From contig NZ_ARQM01000015.1 of the NCBI RefSeq assembly GCF_000385135.1, forward strand, positions 124,001 through 188,000: 64,000 nt of DNA, read 5' to 3'. The translations under genes and the position numbers were made by a program. Positions 1 through 6,676 of the stretch are shown one piece after another. The notes below the pieces were generated by a model. It was not told the origin of the DNA. It did not search any database and saw nothing but the letters and a program-made list of their open reading frames with translations. Position 1 is the first letter of the stretch, and every line of letters starts with the position of its first letter. Origin of the DNA: Promicromonospora sukumoe 327MFSha3.1 (GTDB lineage: Bacteria > Actinomycetota > Actinomycetes > Actinomycetales > Cellulomonadaceae).

Positions 1-229
1 TGCCCAGCCCGTTCCAGCGCAGCGGCGCCATGCCGCCGCGCCACTTGAACAGGCTGAAGTACACGTTGGTCAGCAGCGGGTAACCGATCACGACGCCGAA
101 CGCGACCGCGCCGGGCAGCAAGTAGGACAGGTACCCCACCCACTGCGGCCGACGACGGCGCGTCCCGCGCGACGCTCGCGGGCGGGTGTCCGCCCGCGAG
201 CGCCGTTCGGTCAGGGCGGTGTCAGCCAT
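1..229 (-). CDS. Sugar ABC transporter permease, MalF/UgpA-like (N-terminal part only)
   Basis: The gene runs off the left edge, leaving about 76 codons. A basic, arginine-rich cytoplasmic N-terminus (about residues 8-29) leads into a first membrane segment reading SYLLPGAVAFGVVIGYPLL, followed by the NVYFSLFKW stretch typical of first permeases of carbohydrate ABC importers (family CUT1). The ATG lies inside the end of the upstream binding-protein gene in the sequence ATGGCTGA, so the two genes overlap by 8 bases and are probably translationally coupled. A second permease would be expected beyond the edge. No ATPase is visible. The EAA loop that would confirm the family is outside the window. 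Confidence 0.85.
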   Translation of the reverse strand, partial: MADTALTERRSRADTRPRASRGTRRRRPQWVGYLSYLLPGAVAFGVVIGYPLLTNVYFSLFKWRGGMAPLRWNGLG

Positions 230-1529
230 CGAGCAGGTCGGCCTTGCCCTCGTCGTACGAGCTCTGCAGCCCGTCGAGCACCTCGTCCGGCGTCTTGGAC
301 CGGTTGACCAGGGACTGCAGCTCGCTGACGATCACGTCGTAGTAGCCGGCCACGGGCCAGTCGGGGTAGTACGCGAGGCCGTCCTGGTCGAGGATCGCCT
401 GGAAGTTCTCGGTCAGCTCACGGGTGCGCTCGTCCTCGATCACGGACGGGTCGCCCGCCACGGGCAGGCCGCCCTCGGTGGCGAGCACGTTCTGCACCTC
501 GGGGCGCAGCGTGATGTCGATGAACTCCTCGGCCAGGCTCGGGGAGTCGGCGTTCGCAGGGACCACCCAGAGGTTGCCGGACGAGCCGGTGTGCAGCGTG
601 TTGCCGGGGAAGTTGAACTGGCCCCAGTCGGCCTCGGTCTCGGCGGCGAGGCGGCCGAACCACCAGGAGCCGCTGACCATGAGCGGGTAGGTGCCGTCGA
701 TGAACGAGACGCCCATGTCCTCGGCCGTCAGCGCCGCGGAGTCGGAGGCGATGTAGCCCTTGTCGATCCACTCGTCGAGCTTTTCGGTGGCCTGCGTCAT
801 GGCGTCGTTGTGGAAGTCGACGTCGTTCGCGAAGAGCTGGTAGTCGTCCACGAGCTGGCGGTCGCCGTAGGCGAGCACGAGCTCGTACCAGAGCTGGCCG
901 AGCGGGTACTCGGCGCCGGCCTCGGCCAGGGGCGTGATGCCCTCCTTCTTGAAGGCGGCCAGCACGTCCTCGAACTCGTCGAGGGTGGTCGGCACCTCCA
1001 GCCCGAGGTCGGCGAGCATCTCCTTGTTGTAGTAGACGCCCACGAACTCGCCGTAGTTGGGCACGCCGTACCACTCGCCGGAGCCCATCAGGCCCTGCTC
1101 GTCGTAGGTGGCCGTGGTCGCGAGCGAGCCGGACAGCTTCTCGTCCCAGCCGCGCTCGGTGGCGGCGTCGGTCAGCGGGGCGAGCAGGCCCTGCGCCGCG
1201 AGCTGGCCCGCGGTCGCGTTGCCCTTGTTGAACTCCATGACGTCGGGGACGTCGTCGCCCGTGAGAACGATCTTGGCGTTCTTCTGGATCTGCTCGAACG
1301 TCTGCTTCTCGACGTCGACCGTGACGTCGGGGTTCTCCTCCTCGAAGATCTCGATGGCCTTGGCCCAGGCCTTGCCCATCGCCGAGTCCTCGTTCTCGTA
1401 GTGCCAGATGGTGAGCGTGCTGTCGTCGGTGTCGCCACCGCCGGTGCCGCCCTGGCCGGTGCAGCCGGCCAGTGCCAGGGCGCCGGCCATCGCCGCCGCA
1501 ACGGCCGTCATCGTCCGCTTGTGCTTCAT
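222..1529 (-). CDS. Extracellular sugar-binding lipoprotein of an ABC importer (family 1 SBP)
   Basis: This 435-residue protein starts with a Sec lipoprotein signal (MKHKR, hydrophobic core, lipobox LAGC with Cys23) and a Gly/Asp-rich linker. The mature part begins with TLTIWHYENED and continues with the NPDVTVDVEKQTFEQ and DVPDVMEFNKGN pattern of MalE/UgpB-type family 1 solute-binding proteins. It should sit on the outer face of the membrane and deliver a mono- or oligosaccharide to the downstream permease; the sugar cannot be told from sequence. The start is fixed by AAGGAG 5 nt before the ATG. It is divergent from the LacI-type regulator, and its promoter carries a repressor half-palindrome, so sugar induction is likely. 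Confidence 0.92.
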   Translation of the reverse strand: MKHKRTMTAVAAAMAGALALAGCTGQGGTGGGDTDDSTLTIWHYENEDSAMGKAWAKAIEIFEEENPDVTVDVEKQTFEQIQKNAKIVLTGDDVPDVMEFNKGNATAGQLAAQGLLAPLTDAATERGWDEKLSGSLATTATYDEQGLMGSGEWYGVPNYGEFVGVYYNKEMLADLGLEVPTTLDEFEDVLAAFKKEGITPLAEAGAEYPLGQLWYELVLAYGDRQLVDDYQLFANDVDFHNDAMTQATEKLDEWIDKGYIASDSAALTAEDMGVSFIDGTYPLMVSGSWWFGRLAAETEADWGQFNFPGNTLHTGSSGNLWVVPANADSPSLAEEFIDITLRPEVQNVLATEGGLPVAGDPSVIEDERTRELTENFQAILDQDGLAYYPDWPVAGYYDVIVSELQSLVNRSKTPDEVLDGLQSSYDEGKADLLDG

Positions 1530-1570
1530 TGCATCTCCTTGGTCGCGCCCGGACTCCCGCGTCCGGATCG

Positions 1571-1584
1571 TCGAAGCGGTTCAA
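1571..1584. promoter_or_regulatory. Imperfect LacI-type operator at the SBP promoter
   Basis: TCGAAGCGGTTCAA is an imperfect palindrome of the same type as GAAGCGCTTC at 1651 and 6495. On the minus strand it lies directly downstream of the -10 box at 1586-1591, over the expected transcription start. Nearly the same sequence, inverted and with one change, recurs at 6585-6598. Repressor binding here is inferred. Confidence 0.6.
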
Positions 1585-1585
1585 C

Positions 1586-1615
1586 ACGCTAGCCCCAGGC
1601 CCTCACAGATGTCCA
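1586..1615 (-). promoter_or_regulatory. Promoter of the SBP-permease operon
   Basis: On the minus strand TGGACA (1615-1610, five of six matches to TTGACA) is followed after 18 nt by TAGCGT (1591-1586), which fits the actinobacterial TANNNT -10 pattern. Transcription would begin inside the operator at 1571-1584 and leave a leader of roughly 50 nt before the ATG at 1529. Confidence 0.5.
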
Positions 1616-1644
1616 GTGGCATTTCGGGCCGATGGGGCTACTCT
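1616..1644 (+). promoter_or_regulatory. Promoter of the LacI-family regulator gene
   Basis: GTGGCA (1616-1621) and TACTCT (1639-1644) are 17 nt apart. The expected start falls on the palindrome at 1651-1660, so the repressor probably controls its own synthesis. It interleaves back to back with the minus-strand SBP promoter. Confidence 0.4.
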
Positions 1645-1650
1645 TCTGTC

Positions 1651-1660
1651 GAAGCGCTTC
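1651..1660. promoter_or_regulatory. LacI-type operator, perfect palindrome GAAGCGCTTC
   Basis: This 10-bp perfect palindrome sits 7 nt after the TACTCT -10 box of the regulator gene. The central CG and GAAGC half-sites resemble LacI/GalR-family operators, and a 16-bp version lies at 6495-6510. The location suggests autoregulation. Confidence 0.65.
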
Positions 1661-1762
1661 CCCAACATGCGGCACACTGGTGTGCCCGGCACCGCACGAC
1701 CTGCACCGGGACCAGGAAAACTCACCCGGGCAGATGACCGGTACCGACTCGAATGGAGCACC

Positions 1763-2779
1763 GTGGCTACGATCGACGACGTCGCGAGGACGGCGGGGGT
1801 CTCGACCTCGACCGTGTCGTACGTGCTGTCCGGCAAGCGGCCCATCTCCGCACCGACCCGGGCCCGGGTCGAGCGCGCGATCGAGAAGCTCGGCTACCGG
1901 CCGCACGCCGGCGCGCGGGCCCTGGCCTCCGCCCGCACCAACGTCATCGCGCTCATGGCGCCGCTGCGCGTGGGCGTGAGCGTGCCGGTCATCATGCAGT
2001 TCGTCGCCGGGGTCGTGACCCGGGCGCGGGACTTCGACCACGACGTGCTGCTGCTCACCCAGGACGACGTGAGCGGCCTGGACCGCGTGACCGGCGGCTC
2101 GATGGTGGACGCCCTGGTCATGATGGACATCGAGGCCGACGACCCGCGCGTGCCCCTGGTGGCCGCCGCCAAGCAGCCCACCGTGCTCATCGGTCTGCCG
2201 CAGGACCCGGAGGGCCTGAGCTGCGTGGACCTCGACTTCGAGGCCGCGGGCCGGCTCGCCGTACGGCACCTCGCGCAGGCCGGGCACGCCGACGTCGCGC
2301 TCATCGGCTCGCCGCCCGAGGTGCTGCGGCGGCACACGTCGTACGCGGAGCGGATGATGCGGGGCCTGCGCGACCAGGCCCGCAGCTCGGGCGTGACGGT
2401 CAAGGTGGAGGCCTGCGACTCGTCGCCGGCGGGCGCCGCGACCGCCGTGGACGCGCTGCTGTCCACCGCCCCGGACACCACGGGCATCGTGGTGCACAAC
2501 GAGGGCGCGCTCCCCCACGTGCTGGCCCGGCTCGCCGAGCGCGGCCTGGTGGTGGGCACCGACATGTCGGTGGTGGCGGTCTGCCCCCGGGACGTGGCGC
2601 TGTCCCAGCGCATCCCGATGACCAGCATCGACCTGCCCGCCGAGGACATCGGCAAGGTGGCCGTGGACATGGTGATGGCACGCCTCGAGGGCGAGCAGCC
2701 GTCCGAGACGAGGCTGCTCGCCCCCGTGCTGACCGAGCGGGACAGCTCGGCGCCCGGTCCCGCCGCCGACGTCGGCTGA
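1763..2779 (+). CDS. LacI/GalR-family transcriptional regulator
   Basis: The protein has 338 residues. Residues 2-50 form the LacI helix-turn-helix and hinge helix: TIDDVARTAGVSTSTVSYVL, then SAPTRARVERAIEKLGYRP. The rest is the periplasmic-binding-like effector domain, with typical strands NVIALMAPLR, DALVMMDIE, HADVALIGSP and the C-terminal MTSIDLP. The start is GTG, preceded by GGAG 4 nt upstream (1755-1758); the open frame continues upstream but has no such site and would cross the promoter. The gene lies between two sugar transport operons and a GH3 gene whose promoters share its likely operators. The probable role is a local repressor released by a sugar. Confidence 0.93.
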   Translation: MATIDDVARTAGVSTSTVSYVLSGKRPISAPTRARVERAIEKLGYRPHAGARALASARTNVIALMAPLRVGVSVPVIMQFVAGVVTRARDFDHDVLLLTQDDVSGLDRVTGGSMVDALVMMDIEADDPRVPLVAAAKQPTVLIGLPQDPEGLSCVDLDFEAAGRLAVRHLAQAGHADVALIGSPPEVLRRHTSYAERMMRGLRDQARSSGVTVKVEACDSSPAGAATAVDALLSTAPDTTGIVVHNEGALPHVLARLAERGLVVGTDMSVVAVCPRDVALSQRIPMTSIDLPAEDIGKVAVDMVMARLEGEQPSETRLLAPVLTERDSSAPGPAADVG

Positions 2780-2799
2780 CGGCGGGAGCGGGCCGCCGC

Positions 2800-3822
2800 T
2801 CATCCCTTGATGGCCCCGAAGATCACGCCCTTCGTGAAGTGCCGCTGCACCAGCGGGTACACGACCAGGATCGGCACGATCGCCAGCACCATCACGGCCA
2901 TCTTCACCGGCAGCCCGGTCACGGCGCCGTCGGCGACGTCGACCTGGCCCACGCCGCTGCCGGGCAGCGTCACGCCCTGCAGCACGTAGGACCGCAGCAC
3001 GAGCTGCAGCGGCCACTTGGCGTTGTCGTTGATGTAGAGCATCGCGTTGAAGAACGCGTTCCAGTAGCCGACGCCGTAGAACAGCGCGACCACCGCCACC
3101 ACGGCCTTGGACATGGGCAGCACGATCTGCCCCAGGATGCGCCAGTCCCCCGCGCCGTCGATCCGGGCCGCGTCCGTGATGGACCGGTCGATGCCCATGA
3201 AGAAAGCCCGCAGGATGAGCACGTTGAACGCGCTCACGGCGCCCGGCAGGATGAGCGACCAGTAGCTGTCGATCAGCCCCAGGTTGCTCACCAGCAGGTA
3301 CGTCGGGATCATCCCCGCGCCGAAGAACATGGTGATCAGGAAGACGAACAGGATGGGCCGGTGGGCGAAGGAGCCCGGCCGGCTCAGGCCGTACGCCGCC
3401 AGCACGGACACCGTGGTCGAGAGCACGGTGCCGACCACGGTGATGCCGATGCTCACGATCGTGGCCCGCGTGACGATCCCGCCGGACAGGATCTGCTCGT
3501 AGGCGGCGAACGTCAGGCCGCCCGGCACCGTGACCAGGCCGCCGGACCGGGTGATGTCGGCCTGGGTGGACAGGCTGGTGAGCACCACCGTGTACAGGGG
3601 GTAGACCACCGTGGCCACGATGAGCAGCAGCGCCGCCCCCTTGACCAGGAGCCCCAGCGGGTTGGGGTCCTCCTCCCAGACCGGGCGGTTCCGGCCGCGC
3701 AGCAGGGCGCGGTACCGGCTCGGGCCGCGCGCGGGCTGCCGCGGCCGGCCGGGCTCGGGTGTCGTGGACGACGGCGCCGGCCGCGTCGTCGTCCCGGTCT
3801 TGTTCTCGATGTCGGCACTCAT
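2800..3822 (-). CDS. Carbohydrate ABC transporter permease, LplC/YtcP-like
   Basis: This 340-residue inner-membrane permease has a proline-rich cytoplasmic N-terminus (to about residue 50) and about six membrane segments. The EAA loop reads AARIDGAGDWRILGQIVLP and contacts the ATPase. The ending PLVQRHFTKGVIFGAIKG is characteristic of the LplC/YtcP group of CUT1 permeases. The ATG overlaps the stop of the upstream permease (ATGA), so it is the third gene of a coupled SBP-permease-permease operon. It converges with the LacI-family gene only 20 bp away. Sequences of this group usually import complex oligosaccharides; the substrate here is unknown. Confidence 0.92.
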   Translation of the reverse strand: MSADIENKTGTTTRPAPSSTTPEPGRPRQPARGPSRYRALLRGRNRPVWEEDPNPLGLLVKGAALLLIVATVVYPLYTVVLTSLSTQADITRSGGLVTVPGGLTFAAYEQILSGGIVTRATIVSIGITVVGTVLSTTVSVLAAYGLSRPGSFAHRPILFVFLITMFFGAGMIPTYLLVSNLGLIDSYWSLILPGAVSAFNVLILRAFFMGIDRSITDAARIDGAGDWRILGQIVLPMSKAVVAVVALFYGVGYWNAFFNAMLYINDNAKWPLQLVLRSYVLQGVTLPGSGVGQVDVADGAVTGLPVKMAVMVLAIVPILVVYPLVQRHFTKGVIFGAIKG

Positions 3823-4772
3823 GCGCGCTGATACACCCCCGCCTCGCCCACGAGGTGGGCGAGCTTGTTGGCCCCGAGCACCAGGGCGAGCGAGACCAGG
3901 CCCTTGACGAGCCCCGCGGCGGCCGCGAAGGCCCAGTCGCCGTTGACGACGCCCTGGTAGTAGACGAACGTGTCGAGCACCTCCGCGACGTCGGTCCCGA
4001 CGGCGCCGCGCTGGAGGATGAGCTGCTCGAACCCGACGGTGAGCGCGTCGCCCAGCCGCAGGATCAGCAGCAGGATGATCACCGGGCGCAGGGCCGGGAG
4101 CGTGACGTGCCACATCCGCCGCCACCGGCCCGCGCCGTCGACCACCGACGCCTCGTAGAGCTGCGGGTCGACGGTCGCGAGCGCCGCGAGGAAGATGATG
4201 ATGCCCCAGCCCGCGTCCTTCCAGACCGACTGGGCGGTCAGCAGCAGCAGGAACGTGTCGGGGTTGGTCATCAGGTCGAAGCCTGAGTACCCCGCCTCGC
4301 GCAGCCGGGTCGCCACCATCCCGGCCCCGCCGAAGATCTGCTGGAAGATCGTCACGACGATCACCCAGGAGAAGAAGTGCGGCAGGTACACGATCGACTG
4401 GATGGTCGTGCGCAGCCCGGGTGACAGCACGCTGTTCAGGAGCAGTGCCAGGACGATCGGCACCGGGAAGAAGAACACGAGCTGGACCGCGGTGATGACC
4501 AGCGTGTTCGCCACGGCGTCGAGGAAGAGCGGGTTGGTCAGGACGCGCGCGAAGTTGGCCCACCCGATGAAGGGGCTCTCGCGGATGCCGACGTACGGCG
4601 AGTAGTCCTGCCAGGCCACCACGTTGCCGAGCATCGGCACGTAGGCGAACACCGCCAGCAGGAGCACGGCCGGGGCCACCATGATCAGCAGCGAGCGGTC
4701 GCGCCGCGCCCGGACGGTCCAGGGGATCCTGCGCCGGGACGGGGCGCCCGGCGGTGAGCTCGTGGCGGTCAC
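3819..4772 (-). CDS. Carbohydrate ABC transporter permease, LplB/YteP-like
   Basis: The protein has 317 residues, with a charged N-terminus and six predicted membrane segments starting at LLIMVAPAVLLLAVFAYVPM. The EAA loop is EASVVDGAGRWRRMWHVTLP. It pairs with the downstream LplC-like permease to form the membrane channel. The GTG start overlaps the stop of the upstream binding-protein gene (GTGA), and its own stop overlaps the next start (ATGA). The partner ATPase is absent from the operon, as is usual when a multitask MsiK/MsmX ATPase serves several importers. Confidence 0.93.
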   Translation of the reverse strand: MTATSSPPGAPSRRRIPWTVRARRDRSLLIMVAPAVLLLAVFAYVPMLGNVVAWQDYSPYVGIRESPFIGWANFARVLTNPLFLDAVANTLVITAVQLVFFFPVPIVLALLLNSVLSPGLRTTIQSIVYLPHFFSWVIVVTIFQQIFGGAGMVATRLREAGYSGFDLMTNPDTFLLLLTAQSVWKDAGWGIIIFLAALATVDPQLYEASVVDGAGRWRRMWHVTLPALRPVIILLLILRLGDALTVGFEQLILQRGAVGTDVAEVLDTFVYYQGVVNGDWAFAAAAGLVKGLVSLALVLGANKLAHLVGEAGVYQRA

Positions 4773-6421
4773 TGCTCGTCCAGGATGCCCTGGTAGAACG
4801 CCCGCAGCTCCTCACCGCCGGAGCTGGTCCACGTCGCCACGGCCTCGTCGAGGTCCGCGAGGGACTTGCGCCCGCGCGCGATGTCCTTCTCGAGGTCCGC
4901 GAAGGGCGTGCTGAGCGACGCGAACTGCGCCGGCTCCGTGATCTGCTTGCCGTAGAAGAGGGGCTCCTCGACGTACTGGGAGGCGTCCGCCATCCAGGTG
5001 CAGTAGGCCTCGACGTAGCCGTCGTACTGCACCTGCGCGTTCACCTTGGGCGGGTCCACCAGGAAGATGTACGACGGCGCCACGTCGTCGGCCGCGGCGT
5101 CGGTCGCCCGGGGCAGGCCGTCGCCGTCGAGGTCGTAGTGCTCGCCCTCGACGCCGAAGTTGACGAGCTGGAACTCCGTGGTGCCGAACGGCGAGGCGAG
5201 GAAGTCCGCGGCGGCGAGCAGCTCCTCGATCTGGGCCTTGTCGTCCCGCTTCTTCAGGAACGAGAACATGTCCGCCGGGGCGCCCTTCCAGACCCGCGGC
5301 GTGCCGCCGTCGTGGGCGAACGGGGCGAACGGCCGTGGGTCGAAGTCCGGGTTGCTCGGCAGCACCCGGCCCAGGGACTCGTGCCAGCCGCCCACGCCGT
5401 CGTTCACGATGAGGATCTCCCCCGACTCGAAGAGGGGCTTCATCTCCTCGGGCTTGTCGGCCACGGCCGTCGGGTGCACCGCGCCCGACTTGTACAGCCG
5501 GGCCTGCCAGTCCAGCGCGGCGCGGTACTCCTCGGACTCGACGCGGTGCACCAGCGAGCCGTCGTCGGCCAGCTTCCAGCCCTTCTCCGGGGGCACCGCG
5601 AACATCATGTTCGCCGTGATCCACTGGTCGGCCGAGCCCCAGCGCTTCTTGCCCGGGTCGGTCAGCTCCTTGGCGAGCTCGATGAACTCGTCGGCGGTCC
5701 TCGGCTGCTCGGTGATGCCGAGCTCCTCGAGCAGGTCGGCCCGGTAGAACGTCGCCAGGTGGACCAGCTCGCCGGGGAACGGCAGGCCGTAGAGCTTGTC
5801 GTTGAAGACGCCGTACCGCCAGGCGTCCGTGGGGATGTTGGCGAGGTTCTTGTACTTCTTGACGTTGTCACCGGACAGGTACGGCGTGAGGTCCTCGAAG
5901 AGGGCGTCGACGGCCTGGGCGAACCGCGGCGGGAAGTTCCAGGTGGGCACGCAGACCCAGTCCGGCACGTCCTTGGCCGAGGCGAGCACCGCGGCGAGCT
6001 TGTCGCCGTACGTGTTGCCGTCGGAGATCTGGAACTCGACGGTGGTGCCCATCGCCTCGCTCACCGCGTCGAAGTAGGGGTTGCCGGACGTCTTGGGGAT
6101 GGCGCTCCACAGCGGCGTCATGGCCGAGTAGGTGCCGCCCGACCCGGGCGGCGTCGCGAAGGCCGTGACGAGCTCCTCCGGGATGGACGCGTAGCCGGCG
6201 GTGGAGCCGTTCACGGAGGGGAAGTCGGGCTTGACGTACTCGACCGGCACGTAGGTGGGCAGGACGCCGGAGCTCACGGTGCCGCCACCCTGCGCGGTGC
6301 TCGCCGGGCCACTGGTACAGGCCGTGAGCAGGGACGGTACGCCGACGACGCCGGCACCGACTGCGAGGAAACCGAGGAACGACCGGCGGCTCAGCCCGCG
6401 GGCCAGGTGGGGTGCTGTCAT
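4769..6421 (-). CDS. Tat-exported sugar-binding lipoprotein, LplA-like
   Basis: The protein has 550 residues, long for a solute-binding protein and typical of the LplA/YtcQ group. The signal has a twin-arginine motif (SRRSFLGFL, Arg12-Arg13) and a lipobox LTAC (Cys35), so it is probably exported folded by Tat and then lipidated. The mature part has the family 1 SBP pattern, with FEDLTPYLSGDNVKKY and the late YDLDGDGLPRATDAA segment. AAGGAG lies 8 nt before the ATG. It is first in the operon and divergent from the GH3 glycosidase, with a 16-bp palindrome in its leader. It probably binds the oligosaccharide whose cleavage the glycosidase completes. Confidence 0.93.
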   Translation of the reverse strand: MTAPHLARGLSRRSFLGFLAVGAGVVGVPSLLTACTSGPASTAQGGGTVSSGVLPTYVPVEYVKPDFPSVNGSTAGYASIPEELVTAFATPPGSGGTYSAMTPLWSAIPKTSGNPYFDAVSEAMGTTVEFQISDGNTYGDKLAAVLASAKDVPDWVCVPTWNFPPRFAQAVDALFEDLTPYLSGDNVKKYKNLANIPTDAWRYGVFNDKLYGLPFPGELVHLATFYRADLLEELGITEQPRTADEFIELAKELTDPGKKRWGSADQWITANMMFAVPPEKGWKLADDGSLVHRVESEEYRAALDWQARLYKSGAVHPTAVADKPEEMKPLFESGEILIVNDGVGGWHESLGRVLPSNPDFDPRPFAPFAHDGGTPRVWKGAPADMFSFLKKRDDKAQIEELLAAADFLASPFGTTEFQLVNFGVEGEHYDLDGDGLPRATDAAADDVAPSYIFLVDPPKVNAQVQYDGYVEAYCTWMADASQYVEEPLFYGKQITEPAQFASLSTPFADLEKDIARGRKSLADLDEAVATWTSSGGEELRAFYQGILDEQ

Positions 6422-6494
6422 GGCTCTTCACTCCTTTGTGGACAGCGCGGCACGTCTGTGTGCCCGGACACGATGGCGGATCACGCGGTTCTAC

Positions 6495-6510
6495 GTCGAA
6501 GCGCTTCGAC
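6495..6510. promoter_or_regulatory. LacI-type operator, 16-bp perfect palindrome
   Basis: GTCGAAGCGCTTCGAC is a perfect palindrome and the best version of the site in this locus. It lies directly after the -10 hexamer of the minus-strand lplA-like promoter, covering the probable transcription start. It extends the 10-bp core found at 1651-1660. Confidence 0.75.
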
Positions 6511-6538
6511 CTACATCGTTGGCAGAACAGTAGGGCAA
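6510..6538 (-). promoter_or_regulatory. Promoter of the LplABC-like transport operon
   Basis: On the minus strand TTGCCC (6538-6533) and TGTAGG (6515-6510) are 17 nt apart. The -10 is weak, but its position next to the perfect operator supports it. The leader to the ATG at 6421 would be about 80 nt. Confidence 0.4.
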
Positions 6539-6584
6539 ACCTTGAACACGAGGCAATGATTCGCCCCAATTGGGCGATTGATCA

Positions 6585-6614
6585 TTGAACCGTTTCGAGG
6601 GTTTGGCCTACTCT
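6585..6614 (+). promoter_or_regulatory. Promoter and overlapping operator of the GH3 gene
   Basis: TTGAAC (6585-6590) and TACTCT (6609-6614) are 18 nt apart. The -35 lies within TTGAACCGTTTCGA (6585-6598), an inverted near-copy of the operator at 1571-1584, so repressor would cover the -35. The same TACTCTTC -10 context recurs at the regulator gene (1639-1646). Confidence 0.5.
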
Positions 6615-6676
6615 TCGACCCGACGCCGCAAGCCCGACGCCGCAAGGCCGACCCGACGCCAAGGGAGCACGACGAC

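Noticed and set aside
2777-2802. A terminator between the LacI-family gene and the LplC-like gene
   Set aside because: Only a few GC pairs can form; no stem long enough to support a call.
4754-6559. A 601-codon plus-strand frame opposite the LplA-like gene
   Set aside because: A shadow of the lipoprotein gene; its sequence is low in complexity and unlike any family I know.
6578-6676. An upstream in-frame start for the GH3 gene
   Set aside because: It would start before the -35/-10 and operator. The GTG at 6677 has a good ribosome-binding site.
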